Notes: generated from the sequence alone by a model not told the origin. Numbered from the stretch's first letter, positions 43,816-53,763 are shown. The stretch: DNA of 64,000 nt from Planctomycetota bacterium (GCA_028823345.1 JAPKBR010000010.1:25789-89788), one strand, 5' to 3'. Program-made: numbers and translations.

Positions 43816-44937
43816 TCAGCTCGCGTCCCGGCGCAATGCGTTCTTCAAGAGTCGGCCAAGGCTTGTGCTGGCAGGCTGCGCGCCCAACTCCTCCGCTAAT
43901 TTCTCCAGGTCCGGGCGCAGGGATGCCTCATCGGGCGCGATGGGAGAACCATTGGCGTGCTGCAAGGAAAGGGTGAGGCGTTCCTGGTCTGGGTCGAGGT
44001 GCAGGACGCGCAGGCTCAGGTGTTGATCCCGACGCAGAATATTGCGCAGGGGTTGGTTGGAAGCGGATTGACTCTCAGGCAGGAGTCCCACCACTCCCGG
44101 TTCCACCCGTACGAGGGCACCGTGGGCCAGAACCTGGGTCACGGTTCCTTCGACGATTTGACCTTCAAAGGCGGTTTGGGCCAGCTGTACGAAGGGGTTC
44201 TCACCCAGTTGCTTGACTCCCAGGGAAATGCGCCGACCGCCCTCGCGCACATGCAGCACGACACACTGGATCGACTCGCCCAAGCGTAGGTGCTCTTCCA
44301 GATCCTCAAGCGGTTCATGGGAGACGTTGGAAATGTGGAGAAGGCCTTGGCGCCCCGAGCCGAGCTGAACGAAAGCACCGTACTCTTCCAAACGCACGAT
44401 GCGACCTTGTACGCGGTCACCTGGGGAGGGCAGGTTGCCCCCGGTGCGCTCCCGGCTCAGGGCGGCCTTTCGGGAGACGATCACCCGTTGGTGGTGGGGG
44501 TCCACTTCAATGACTTCCACACGTACGGTGCGTCCCACGAGTTCTTCATGGCTTTGCCCCATAGGGACTCCTGCTTGCCCCTTGGGCATCCAGGCGTGCA
44601 AGCGGCCGATTTTTAGTTGCAGCCCGTCCTCGTGCAGGCGCAGAACTCGGGCGGAGACCAAGCTGCCGGGCTCTGCTTCTTCCCAGGAGCTCAGGGAGTC
44701 GGATCCAGCCAAGGACAGAACCCAGAGGTTCTCTTCTCTTCCATGCAGAATAAAATCATGGCGGCTACCAATGGTGACGGGCTCATGGAAGGCGCTTGCT
44801 TGGATGACCCCTTGACGTCTCGGACCTAGGTCCACAAACACATCGTCGCCGTTGACTCCAACCACTAAACCGGGCAACACCTCAAGGGTGTGGTGGCCGT
44901 GGTCCTTTTCTTGCTCTTGCGATGATGCATGGCGCAT
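43816..44937 (-). CDS. Four-repeat S1 RNA-binding protein (RpsA-like)
   Basis: 373 residues with four S1 (OB-fold) repeats at about 18-85, 88-155, 165-240 and 252-325. The third is the canonical one (GRIVRLEEYGAFVQLGSGRQGLLHISNVS). Shorter than the six-repeat RpsA and with divergent first repeats, so it is more likely an accessory RNA-binding or RNA-stability factor than the ribosomal protein itself. The start is well supported by AAAGGAG 8 nt upstream. Convergent with the squalene-repeat gene (4 bp gap). An NAD-binding protein gene lies 23 bp upstream on the same strand. Confidence 0.85.
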   Translation of the reverse strand: MRHASSQEQEKDHGHHTLEVLPGLVVGVNGDDVFVDLGPRRQGVIQASAFHEPVTIGSRHDFILHGREENLWVLSLAGSDSLSSWEEAEPGSLVSARVLRLHEDGLQLKIGRLHAWMPKGQAGVPMGQSHEELVGRTVRVEVIEVDPHHQRVIVSRKAALSRERTGGNLPSPGDRVQGRIVRLEEYGAFVQLGSGRQGLLHISNVSHEPLEDLEEHLRLGESIQCVVLHVREGGRRISLGVKQLGENPFVQLAQTAFEGQIVEGTVTQVLAHGALVRVEPGVVGLLPESQSASNQPLRNILRRDQHLSLRVLHLDPDQERLTLSLQHANGSPIAPDEASLRPDLEKLAEELGAQPASTSLGRLLKNALRRDAS

Positions 44938-44960
44938 GAGGAGTCTCCTTTGTGTATGGG

Positions 44961-45758
44961 TTAGTGGCGGGGATCGTCCCGACGGGTTGCTGGGATCGGA
45001 CTTGCTCTGTGAATGGGGCGTTCGTCGCGAAGTTCTTCCGCTTCGAGCGACCGGGATAGGGTCGTGTAGTTGAAGGCCGCGTGGGCGAGGCCACGGGCCA
45101 ATTCATGGGGTTGGATCGGAGCAAGGTGCGCGGCCCGTTGGCTGGAGCCCACCATGCGCATGGCGCGGGTCAGCAAACTGAGGGCCGTGCCAGCCAAGTG
45201 TTCTGCGGGGCGCGAATCCGGGCGGTTCTCGGCTCGGATCAGGGGTGCACGGGCGATCGTGTAGGGCAGGCCGCTGGCCCTCACGGCTTCTTCCGAATCG
45301 AAACGTGCGCGGAAGTAGGGACTCTTGGCGCGGGGGCCGGTGCCCTGGGCTGAAAGGTAGAGGACCCGCGGGAGGTCCTGCATCCCTTCGCAAGCAGCAA
45401 GGGCTACTTGGGTGAGCCCCAGATCGATGCGCTGATAGGGATCCCCCTCCATGCCCTCCGCCCGGGCTCGCTGGCGAGTCGTGCCGTGCAAAATGAACAG
45501 GTGGGTCGGGGCGATTTCTCTAAACGCCGCTTGGAGAGCGTTTGTTTCGAAGGGAGCGATCAAGACCTCGGCGCCTACCTCATCGAACTTCAACTTCAGG
45601 TCCGGAGTGCGCGGACTGTCCGGGCGCAAGTGAGCCACCACTCTGCCTACTTGCGCATAAGTCCCGATCCGAAGCTCCTCGATGAGAGCTTGCCCGGTAA
45701 TGCCGCTCGCTCCGAGAACGAAGCTGACAGGTCCTGTTTTTTTCCCCAGCGTGCCCAT
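44961..45758 (-). CDS. NAD(P)-binding Rossmann protein (atypical SDR)
   Basis: 265 residues. The N-terminal SFVLGASGITGQALIEEL is a GxxGxxG dinucleotide site; VAHLRPDSPRTPDL fits NADPH specificity (Arg after the second strand). RVLYLSAQGTGPRAKSPYFRAR holds a Ser and a Tyr-x-x-x-Arg where SDRs have YxxxK, so it belongs to the atypical NmrA/HTATIP2-like group, often non-catalytic or quinone/redox-sensing. Probably co-transcribed with the S1 protein gene 23 bp downstream. Substrate unknown. Confidence 0.75.
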   Translation of the reverse strand: MGTLGKKTGPVSFVLGASGITGQALIEELRIGTYAQVGRVVAHLRPDSPRTPDLKLKFDEVGAEVLIAPFETNALQAAFREIAPTHLFILHGTTRQRARAEGMEGDPYQRIDLGLTQVALAACEGMQDLPRVLYLSAQGTGPRAKSPYFRARFDSEEAVRASGLPYTIARAPLIRAENRPDSRPAEHLAGTALSLLTRAMRMVGSSQRAAHLAPIQPHELARGLAHAAFNYTTLSRSLEAEELRDERPIHRASPIPATRRDDPRH

Positions 45759-45899
45759 GACTGCTTGGATTGTAGCCCCCTCTGTGTGTGAACCCCAGAA
45801 TCCTCTGTATTCGTCCCAGGCCGGACACTCGGGTCCTCCCTTGGGCAGTTGTGGGGGCTAGTCCTTGACTCGCTTGCCCCAGCAGGGTCCCGTGGGACT

Positions 45900-46502
45900 A
45901 TGAATCCCGAACTCTTGCCCTGGATAGTGGCTCCCCTCGTGGGGGCGCTCATCGGCTGGGCCACCAATGCACTCGCGGTGCGCATGATTTTTCGACCCCA
46001 TGAACCGCGCAGGGTGTTGGGGTTCCGAGTCCATGGGTTGATTGGGCGTCGCCAGGAGGAGTTGGCTGAGTCCATCGGTTCGGTGGTTGGAGACCACCTC
46101 TTGCGGCACGAGGACATTGTGGGTGCCCTCGCGGGCATGGACTTGGCGGGCATGGTAGACGGGGCTCTGAAGGGGGCCTTGGACACCAAGTTGGAGGAGT
46201 TACGACGCATGCCCTTGATCGGTGGGTTCTTGACCGACGAGCGGGTGGCGGATTTGCGCGGTTCCTTGGCCCAAGGAATTGCCGAGTCGGACAAGTTGGC
46301 GGGGATCGTGGAGCAAGCGGTGGAGCAAGGGCTGGATGTGCGCACGCTGGTGCGTGAGAAGGTCGCGGCTTTTCCCGTGGCGCGATTGGAGGAATTGGTG
46401 TTGGCCGTGGCCCGCCAGGAACTCCGGCGCATCGAGGTCCTCGGTGGCGGGATCGGTGCCCTTGTGGGTCTCGCTCAGGCAGCTCTGCTGACTGTGCTCT
46501 AG
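45900..46502 (+). CDS. DUF445 family membrane-associated protein
   Basis: 200 residues from the ATG at 45900 (the frame continues 51 bp upstream). The N-terminal helix PWIVAPLVGALIGWATNALAVRMIFRPHEPRRVLGFRVHGLIGRRQEELA pattern, with its N-A-L-A-V-R-M-F core and GLIPRR-like turn, is diagnostic of DUF445. A long helical stalk follows, and a second membrane helix (GIGALVGLAQAALLTVL) closes the chain. Inner-membrane protein of unknown function. Lone gene, followed 75 bp later by the FG-GAP protein gene. Confidence 0.85.
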   Translation: MNPELLPWIVAPLVGALIGWATNALAVRMIFRPHEPRRVLGFRVHGLIGRRQEELAESIGSVVGDHLLRHEDIVGALAGMDLAGMVDGALKGALDTKLEELRRMPLIGGFLTDERVADLRGSLAQGIAESDKLAGIVEQAVEQGLDVRTLVREKVAAFPVARLEELVLAVARQELRRIEVLGGGIGALVGLAQAALLTVL

Positions 46503-46577
46503 GCAACTGAGAGATCGATGATGCCGGGCTTTTCAGAAATAGACCCTATTCCTGGCGTTATGGGATAGGATGCTGCA

Positions 46578-49418
46578 ATGCGCTGCCACGCTGATCAACG
46601 TCTCGGATGGTGGGCTCTGGTTCTCCTTTTCGCTGCTTGCGCCGACGAGAAGCTCGCTGAGCTCCAATCAACACTCGCCCCCGAACCCACGCGGGAAGGG
46701 GAATTACTGTCCTTGCAGCCCATTCTTGAAATCTCGGAGCCCGAGGGCGTGATTCAAGGTCCCTACACCGCCGAGGCCTTGGCCGGTGAAGTGGGGAACC
46801 TGCTGACCGAGTTTGCCGACCGTGTTTTGGTGCGCGATATCGAAGGCATCGCACCTCATTTGACAGGGAACTTCCTGGGTCATCCCCTCGGAGGTGCCGC
46901 ATGCGGCCCGGAGGAGTCTTTGCCCCTGGGGACGGTTCGCTATGAGCTTGAAGCCCAGGCGATCCCCGGGGTGGACGGTGAGAGATGGCTTGGGGACTTA
47001 AGTGCATTGGTTTCCAATTGGAATCAAATGACCCAGGCGGAGCTACACGTGCAAGAAGCCGAGTTCGAGCGCGGGGACCCTTCGCCCTACGGGGTCGTTG
47101 TGTTTCGCCTGCAACTGGCGGGGATCACCCTAGGTGGTCGCCATGAGGCCCATGCGCGGCGTCTGCGCGGGGCGTTCCGACGGGTCAAAGGGGTGTGGAA
47201 ACTCGAGCGCGTAATAGTTGAAGCTGGCTACAACATCCATCGCAAGGGCGCTGGTTTTGTGGAGGTGACCCAGAGCACCGGCGTGCAACACCAGGGTCCC
47301 AATTTTGGTCAACCGGGGAACAATCGAGAGGGCTGGAATGGGGCCGCTGTGGCGGATGTGAATGGCGACGGCCGACTCGATGTGTTCGTGCCCAACACTA
47401 CGCGCGGCTACCTTTACTTGAATCAAGCGGATGGCACTTTCTTAGAGGCCGCCCAAGAGTGCGGGCTGCTTGGAACCGGCGGGGGCACCGGGCTGGTCTT
47501 TGCGGACTTTGATAGAGACGGGGACCAGGATTTGGTTTTGGCGGGAATCGGCTGGAACCGCCTTGGGGAAACCGGGGGCGATCCCTTGCGCGCTTTTGAA
47601 AACGATGGGGAGGGGCACTTTAAAGAGGTCACCGACCAGGCGGGGATGGGAAGCCCCATGCCAGCTCTGGGTCTTGTAGCCGCGGACTTTGACGGGGATG
47701 GGCACCTAGATCTCTTTGTTGCGGGCTACGGGCGTATGGAAGTCGCTCGCAACGATAATTGGATTCAGGCAACCAATGGCGCACCGGATCGCTTGCTGCT
47801 AGGCCTTGGAGGCTTGGCTTTTCGGGACGGAACCAAAGATGCGGGACTGCTTGATCGGGATTGGACCGCATCGGCTCTCGCTGCAGATCTCGATCAAGAC
47901 GGGGATATGGACCTGGTGACCCTGAACCACTTTGGGGTCAACCGTTTTTGGCGTAACCAGGGGCAAGGCACCTTCGTTCGTGATGACGAGGCATTCGGGT
48001 CCTCCGAAGCGCGATTGACTTTTGGTGGCACCCTAGGCGACTTTGATCAGGATGGCTTCTTGGACCTCTACCTTGCTGGTGCGAGCTCCGGGACCGGCCG
48101 GCGCATGTTCTCGCGTATGGAGTCTTCGGGGGATGGGAACCTGTCCCACTCCCTACGCGGTTTGGCCCAGGGCAATCACCTCTTGCGCGGCACCCGTTCT
48201 GGCTTTGAAACCGTCAGCGGCGCGGCTGGCGCTGGATCCGCAGGCTGGGCTTGGGGCACAGTTGCGGCGGACTTCGATTTGGACGGACGCTTGGACCTCG
48301 CCTGTGCCAATGGGTTTGTCACTGGTGATTTGCCCGAGGACACATGAAGCGCATATTGGCGCCACGTGGTGGCGTCTTCAGGTGTCCATGAACCTCACGG
48401 TGTTTTTCGGGCGATTGATGCAGGGCTGAAATTACAGGAGGAGAGCGAGGGATTTCACCCCTGGGCGTTGCACATGGATCCCAGCGGCACTTCATTCAAC
48501 GGGCGTCAACGGAACCGCCTCTTCATCGCCGGGGAGGACGGAACGTTCCGGGACTTGTCTGTGATGATGGGTGCGGACTCGTCCCTCGACGGACGATCTA
48601 TGGTTGCTGCTGATTTCGATTCCGACGGTGACGCAGATTTGTTTTGCCACAACCTGCAAGCCGAGCGCCATCAACTTTGGCGCAATGATTTTGGATCTGG
48701 GGACCGTTCGGTCACCATCCGCCTGCGCGCCACCCGGGGGCACCCGGAGGGGATCGGAGCCACGGTGATCGTCGTGACTCCGGCTGGCCCAGTGGCCCAA
48801 GTGATCGCGCGGGGCAGCGGCTTTGCTGCTTCCGGATCTCCCCACTTGATCTTTGGACTGGGTGCTGAACCCAGCGGCAAGGTACGGGTGCTGTGGCCGG
48901 GGGACAAGACTTGGCGCGAGCACGGAGTCCTCGCAGCTGGCGGAAGCTATCTGCTCATTCAGGGAGAAGCCGATCCACAAACGATCCCCGTGAAAGCGGG
49001 CCAGCTCAGCGATCCATGGCCCCCTGGTCTGCGCATGCCCATTGGCGCAACCGTCCCGCCCATCGTTTTGGAGAACGCCGCGGGCGAGGCACGGACCCTT
49101 GAGGAGGGAGTCGCCCGCAAGCTGTACTTTTGGTCCAGCGCCTGCGCCCCATGTGTGCGTGGGCTCGAAGGCATGGAGTCCAGCGCGAGAGAGCGTCTGC
49201 AACTAGTCTGCGTTGATCCAGGCCTTCGGCGTTTAGAGGCGGTGCGGCTCGTTCAAGCTTGGGGCGTGGAGGGTGAGGTACTTTTTGCACCTTTCTCACC
49301 GGAGCTACGCAAGGGCAATTTGGGTGCCCTTCTGGACGTGGGAAACCTGCCAGTACCAAGCACTTTGGTGATCGACGAAGCCGGCACCTTGATTGCCGTC
49401 GAGCGTGTCTTGGAATGA
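46578..49418 (+). CDS. FG-GAP/VCBS-UnbV lipoprotein with thioredoxin-like C-terminus; candidate selenoprotein with in-frame UGA at codon 590
   Basis: 946 codons in one frame if the TGA at 48345-48347 is read through. N-terminal lipoprotein signal (LLFAAC). Residues about 250-590 carry Asp-rich FG-GAP repeats (DVNGDGRLDVF, DFDRDGDQDLV, DFDGDGHLDLF). After the TGA the frame gives SAYWRHVVASSG, another repeat (DFDSDGDADLF), an ASPIC/UnbV domain (GIGATVIVVTPAG ... SPHLIFGLG) and a thioredoxin-like tail with CAPC. The split falls inside one domain: neither half is complete alone, and the second half lacks a good start. A hairpin begins 10 nt after the UGA. Calcium-binding propeller, cell surface. 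Alternatives: nonsense mutation or sequencing error. Confidence 0.7.
48358..48376 (+). promoter_or_regulatory. Candidate bacterial SECIS element
   Basis: GGCGCCAC (48358-48365), loop GUG (48366-48368), GUGGCGUC (48369-48376): eight pairs including one G-U. The loop starts 18 nt after the UGA, the same distance as in E. coli fdhF, and begins with G. A 3-nt loop is at the small end for bacterial SECIS elements, so this is weaker than the one at 36386-36403. Confidence 0.45.
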
Positions 49419-49503
49419 GACATCCCCCCTTTCCTATCAACTACATCGCGAATCAGTTACCATATTGCTTCGCCCATTCTTGCCCATCTGTCATAAGGTC
49501 CCA

Positions 49504-50229
49504 ATGTTAACTCGACCAGTCATTCTAGCCGCTCTTACCGCAATCTTTGGCGGTTCAATTGTGGGTTGTTCGACTCCCCAGGGCCCGCCCTTGTACGTGG
49601 CTGCACAGGAGATCAACGCAACCCTCTATGAAGGCCTCGACCGTCTCGCCCCGGGGGACACTCTTGAGGTCAAGTTCAGCTACGCGAGTGAGTTCAATCA
49701 AAGTGTCAAGGTGCAATCCGATGGACGTTGTTCATTCGTTGGTCTCGGCCCGTTGCTGGTCGGTGGTTTGTTGCCTGAAGAACTACAGGACAAGTTGCAA
49801 GAACTCTACGGGGTGATGTTGGAAGGGCGGGACTCAACCCTTTCTGTGATCGTCACCCTGCAAGCGCCGCAAACGGTGTTTGTTATGGGTGAAGTTGAGA
49901 ATCCAGGAATGGTCACCCTCGCCGCGGGAGTCGACCTGACCTTGCTGCAGGCTTTGGCCATGGTTGGGGGACCTCAGAAGAGGACGTCTTGGTTGGGCAA
50001 CGCCCTTTTGGTGCGCTTTGACCCAGTTTCCAAACTCCAGAGTTCCTGGATTATTGACATACGCGAAGAACACTGGGGCCGGGGCAGGACGGTTATGCTC
50101 CAGGCATATGATGTGCTCTATGTTCCTAACACCCGAATCGATGACGCGGGCCTGTTCCTGGATTCCTGGATCCGGCGTATGATCCCCTTCCCGTATTTTA
50201 CGGATTTATTCATTCCGCGTGGAAACTAG
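49504..50229 (+). CDS. Polysaccharide export outer-membrane lipoprotein (Wza-like)
   Basis: 241 residues from the ATG at 49504. Lipobox SIVGC (Cys 22). Residues about 45-130 form the Poly_export domain (LAPGDTLEVKFSYASEFNQSVKVQSDGRCSFVGLGPLLVGG pattern), followed by an SLBB domain (VFVMGEVENPGMVTLAAGVDLTLLQALAMVGG). Shorter than E. coli Wza, with a single SLBB. It forms the outer-membrane channel for capsule or exopolysaccharide. First gene of the cluster; the Wzz-like gene follows 15 bp downstream. Confidence 0.88.
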   Translation: MLTRPVILAALTAIFGGSIVGCSTPQGPPLYVAAQEINATLYEGLDRLAPGDTLEVKFSYASEFNQSVKVQSDGRCSFVGLGPLLVGGLLPEELQDKLQELYGVMLEGRDSTLSVIVTLQAPQTVFVMGEVENPGMVTLAAGVDLTLLQALAMVGGPQKRTSWLGNALLVRFDPVSKLQSSWIIDIREEHWGRGRTVMLQAYDVLYVPNTRIDDAGLFLDSWIRRMIPFPYFTDLFIPRGN

Positions 50230-50244
50230 CTCGTAGGGCCAGCC

Positions 50245-51879
50245 ATGAGCGACGATTATTACGAAGAGGAGAGCGAGAGCGGAGGGCTAGACCTGAAGGT
50301 TCTGATCCTCTACGGAGCCCTAAGGTCCCGGGGCTGGTTGTTTCTGACCACCACTCTCGGTGTGGCGGCCGGCCTTTTTATGGCAGCTTCTCAGCCGAAT
50401 ATTTATACGTCGGAAGCGCGCCTTCAGTACACCCCCGGGGTAGCTGAAACCCGCAGCGCCGACGATGCGATGGGCATTGACGATGGTATCCGCACGGTAC
50501 CCGGGATCGAGGACGAGATCATGCTCTTGACCGACCCGAGGGTATATGAGCGTGTGGCCATGGAACTGACGCCTTCATGGGTCTTGCGAACCGCGGACCC
50601 CACTGCTGAAGATGGTCCAGATACCGCGCTGTATGCGCGGTTGATGCATGGGCTGCAGGCTTTCCTGCTGACTAGGATGGGCGGCAATAGGGCGGATATT
50701 AGGGATCACGAGACCAAGGCGATCCGAGCGGCTACCGAAGTCTTGATGGCTAATAGTCGAGTGGTCACCGGCAGGCGCTCCCAAGTGATCGTCGTGCAGG
50801 CGGACGCTTGGACTCCCGAGGACGCTCAACTCATAGGAACCGCGCTTGTCAAGGCCTTCATCGATCAACACAACTCCCACTACAGCCCCGAGCTGAACCG
50901 CTTGAATGCTCTGCTTGGCGAGCAGGAAGAAAAGCTGCGTAAGGCCGACGAGGGTTTTAGCGCGCACAAGGGAACCTGCGGTTTCTTTGACCTATTGTCC
51001 GAGCGCGATAACCTCTTGGGGGCGGTTGCGAGTATCGATAGTACAGTCTTGACCGAGAGCGCCCACCGTAGTTCTCTCATGCGCAGCATTGCTTCCCTTG
51101 GGGCGCGCATGGAGGGGATGGGGGAGACCATCGTTAGTGAAGAGCTGCCCCGTAAGGTCGCTAACCCCGAAATTCCGCGCTTGCTCCAAATGATCGATCG
51201 CCGGAAGGAGCGTAAGGAGGACATCGAGTACTTTGACCGAGAGAATGACCCTGTGCGTCGTAAGGAGATGCTCGACAAGCTGAACAATGACATCACTAAC
51301 TTGACCAGTGAAATGGAACGTCTTATGCAGGACGTACCAGTGGTGGATGATGGTGTGGTGGTGGAACAAATTGTCCCCAATACCGAACGTATTGAATTGC
51401 AGGTGCAGCTCGCGATTTACAATGCGGATCTGGAAGGGGCTGAGGCCTTGTTGATATCCATCCAGAATGCTCGAGAAGGGCAAGTCGAGCGGCTCCGACG
51501 CATGGACGGGTGCGTCAGCGAGCACGCACACTGGAGTGCGGACATCGAAGCCCAGCAGGGCGAGGTTGCGCGCCTTCGTTCAGCCATCGTCAAGGATCAA
51601 GGTATTCAAGACTCGCGGGATGAAGGCGAAAGCAACTTGCGCAGCATGACTACCGCGGATCTGCAGCCCGAAAAGGTCGGTCCCAAGCGGGCGAAATTGC
51701 TGTTGGGAGGCCTCTTCGGTGGTCTTGCCTTGGGTATGGCGATTGCAGTCCTGCGTCAGTTGCGAGACCAGCGCCTGCGTTATAGAGAAACCCTCGAGAA
51801 GGCGCTCAAGGTGCCTGTCCTGGCCGTGATTGGCGAACACAAACCCCTGCGCAAGATGCGTCCAACCAAGGTCAGCTGA
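50245..51879 (+). CDS. Wzz/GumC-type polysaccharide co-polymerase
   Basis: 544 residues. TM1 at about 31-50 (LFLTTTLGVAAGLFMAASQPN), a long periplasmic region with the Wzz-type YTSEARL entry strand and extended coiled coil (about 215-470), then TM2 (about 483-502, LLLGGLFGGLALGMAIAVL) and a short cytoplasmic tail. No kinase domain is fused, so the partner ATPase is the separate gene 3 bp downstream. It should set chain length and couple synthesis to export. Stop and next start almost touch: same operon. Confidence 0.85.
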   Translation: MSDDYYEEESESGGLDLKVLILYGALRSRGWLFLTTTLGVAAGLFMAASQPNIYTSEARLQYTPGVAETRSADDAMGIDDGIRTVPGIEDEIMLLTDPRVYERVAMELTPSWVLRTADPTAEDGPDTALYARLMHGLQAFLLTRMGGNRADIRDHETKAIRAATEVLMANSRVVTGRRSQVIVVQADAWTPEDAQLIGTALVKAFIDQHNSHYSPELNRLNALLGEQEEKLRKADEGFSAHKGTCGFFDLLSERDNLLGAVASIDSTVLTESAHRSSLMRSIASLGARMEGMGETIVSEELPRKVANPEIPRLLQMIDRRKERKEDIEYFDRENDPVRRKEMLDKLNNDITNLTSEMERLMQDVPVVDDGVVVEQIVPNTERIELQVQLAIYNADLEGAEALLISIQNAREGQVERLRRMDGCVSEHAHWSADIEAQQGEVARLRSAIVKDQGIQDSRDEGESNLRSMTTADLQPEKVGPKRAKLLLGGLFGGLALGMAIAVLRQLRDQRLRYRETLEKALKVPVLAVIGEHKPLRKMRPTKVS

Positions 51880-51882
51880 CTC

Positions 51883-52548
51883 ATGTCGAATCACGAAGGA
51901 AAACCTTTGCCCATCGAGTTGGCCCAAATCGGCTTGACGGCTATGGAGCAAAACCTATGGAAGACCTGCGCGGACTTTGTGCGCGAGCGCAAGTCCAGTC
52001 GCATCTTGGTCACCGGCACGGAACGGGGCTGTGGAACCAGCGTCCTGGCGGCTTCCATTGCGGTCAATCTAGCCCGCCACCTGCGCTACCCCACGGTGCT
52101 CCTGGGCACAGACTTCATGAGTCCCTCCCTAGCCACCTACTGTGGCGTTCCCGGTGAGCCGGGGCTTGCGGATGTGATGGGAGGCAGTACGGAAGTCAAG
52201 TATGCGCTGCACTCAGCTCCGGGGTTAGCCGAGCTCAGCGTGCTGCCTTCTGGCGGCAAGCGTGTCCCTTTAGCGGGTGAGTTCGCGGGTGAGGCCTTCA
52301 AAATTGCCCTCTCCCAGTTGTCGGGGTCCGCAAAGGTGGTGTTGATTGACAGCCCGCCGATTGTTACTGAGGCTTCGACCACTGCTTTACTAGATAGCGT
52401 GGATGCGGTGATTTTGGTGACCCGTGCACGGGTCAGCCTCAAGGATGACGTGGAAGAAGCACGTTCGCGGATTGAAGGTGCTGGAGCCCACTTCCTGGGA
52501 GCAGTGCTCAATCGGTTCCGACCCGAATTCAGTCGCTCAATCGGTTAG
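51883..52548 (+). CDS. CpsD/BY-kinase-like P-loop protein with degenerate Walker A
   Basis: 221 residues. Fold of the ParA/MinD-like ATPases that partner Wzz proteins: VTGTERGCGTSVLAASIAVNLA, Walker A' VLLGTDFMSP, Walker B VVLIDSPPI. In the P-loop the catalytic Lys is replaced by Thr (GCGTS for GxGKS/T, residue 52). The C-terminal tyrosine cluster used for autophosphorylation is missing (it ends in RPEFSRSIG). So it probably binds the co-polymerase but is not an active tyrosine kinase (inference). Third gene of the export operon; convergent with a methyltransferase gene 3 bp away. Confidence 0.8.
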   Translation: MSNHEGKPLPIELAQIGLTAMEQNLWKTCADFVRERKSSRILVTGTERGCGTSVLAASIAVNLARHLRYPTVLLGTDFMSPSLATYCGVPGEPGLADVMGGSTEVKYALHSAPGLAELSVLPSGGKRVPLAGEFAGEAFKIALSQLSGSAKVVLIDSPPIVTEASTTALLDSVDAVILVTRARVSLKDDVEEARSRIEGAGAHFLGAVLNRFRPEFSRSIG

Positions 52549-52551
52549 AAA

Positions 52552-53763
52552 TCAACCAAGGGTTTCCAAGCGTGGGTTCAGTCCCAGTGCTTTGAGACTA
52601 TTTCTGATTTCTTCCACGTAGAGGGGGTTCATCACTAGCACCAGATCCGGTTGGATCTCCGTTAGCTCGGCTGGCCCTATTACCCGGTGTGCGCTGCCTG
52701 CGATGTGGCTACCGGTCTTGTCGGGGTTGATGTCCACGACCGCCGCCACTTGATCGGTGAGCCCCAATGTGACCAGCAGTCCTGTGGCCTTGGAACCCGC
52801 TCCCCAGAGAACGCTGGTTCCGCCGCTGGCTTGGATCTCCGCTAAAAGGGCGCTGGTGCTGGCCATGGATTCTTGGGCCCGGTGGTTGAATTGGAGCAGG
52901 GCCTGGCGCTGTTCGGCGGGGGATTCTCCCTGCAGTTGAACATCATCCGGGAGATCCGGATCCGATATCAAAACCATGTTCTGGTCAGAGTAGACTCGGC
53001 GCAGCATTTGGATCGGCCGACCCATGCTGCGTATCCAACGGGCGAGTGAGCCAGGGGTGAAGTAGGTGGCGTGCTCGTGATAGAGGTCCCAAAAAGCACC
53101 TTCGGCGAGCACTCGCGTGAGGTCGGGGACCTCGATCAGAAGCGGAGTATTCCCCAAGCATGCGCGCTCCATGGCTCGTAGAAACGGACCAATCGGCCCG
53201 ATATGTTCGAGGGTGTGGCGACAAACCAGAAGTGCGGCGTCGTCCAGCGGGGGCACATCTTCCACTAGCTGCTGGATGAACCGCAAGCCTGCGCCGGAGT
53301 CTAAATCCACACGACCGGCTGTCGAGGAAGGATCGATACCGATTCCCCGGGCCCCGCTTTCTGCGCAGAGGCTTGCTAGGAATTCTCCCTTGCCGCAGCC
53401 AACTTCCACCACGAGTTTTCCCCTCAGGTCTCGTTCGTTGCTGAGTTGTTGGGTCGTTGCCTCCAGCCACTTGCGGAAGGTGGGAGAAAACCCTTGGGTC
53501 TCTTCATAGCCCTTCGAGTAGTCCACTAAGCGATCATCAAAAGCCGCATTCCATAGCAGGCCACAGGTGTCGCAGGTGGCCAGGTCGAGGGTCCCCATGG
53601 GAACCGCTCGGGCCTCTGCCTGGCTGTGGAACAGAACGTTGGATGTGGTCGGCACCGCGGCAACCGAGTAGAGCCCGCGGCCCGGGGTCCGACAGGTTGG
53701 GCAAGTTCCTCGCGCGCCATCACTGAAGGCGACGCCGGGGGGCAAGCTAGGGCTGGGTTCCAT
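52552..53763 (-). CDS. Sugar C-methyltransferase-type protein with N-terminal zinc-binding site
   Basis: 403 residues from the ATG at 53763; the frame is open a further 195 bp but the upstream part is Pro/Arg-rich and unlike the family. CPTC and CDTCGLLWN (N-terminal zinc site), SAM motif VVEVGCGKGEFLASL, CRHTLEHI, HEHATYFTPGSL, and a C-terminal domain with VLWGAGSKATGLLVTLG and VMNPLYVEEI. This is the layout of NDP-hexose C-methyltransferases (Methyltransf_13/23/14 order). It lies in a polysaccharide cluster and is a paralog of the protein at 57684-58838. Substrate unknown. Confidence 0.8.
   Translation of the reverse strand: MEPSPSLPPGVAFSDGARGTCPTCRTPGRGLYSVAAVPTTSNVLFHSQAEARAVPMGTLDLATCDTCGLLWNAAFDDRLVDYSKGYEETQGFSPTFRKWLEATTQQLSNERDLRGKLVVEVGCGKGEFLASLCAESGARGIGIDPSSTAGRVDLDSGAGLRFIQQLVEDVPPLDDAALLVCRHTLEHIGPIGPFLRAMERACLGNTPLLIEVPDLTRVLAEGAFWDLYHEHATYFTPGSLARWIRSMGRPIQMLRRVYSDQNMVLISDPDLPDDVQLQGESPAEQRQALLQFNHRAQESMASTSALLAEIQASGGTSVLWGAGSKATGLLVTLGLTDQVAAVVDINPDKTGSHIAGSAHRVIGPAELTEIQPDLVLVMNPLYVEEIRNSLKALGLNPRLETLG

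Noticed and set aside
48320..48370. Frameshift as the explanation for the split UnbV protein
   Set aside because: Both halves are in the same frame (the distance is a multiple of three) and the codons next to the TGA are coherent, so a nonsense codon or recoding explains it without any indel.
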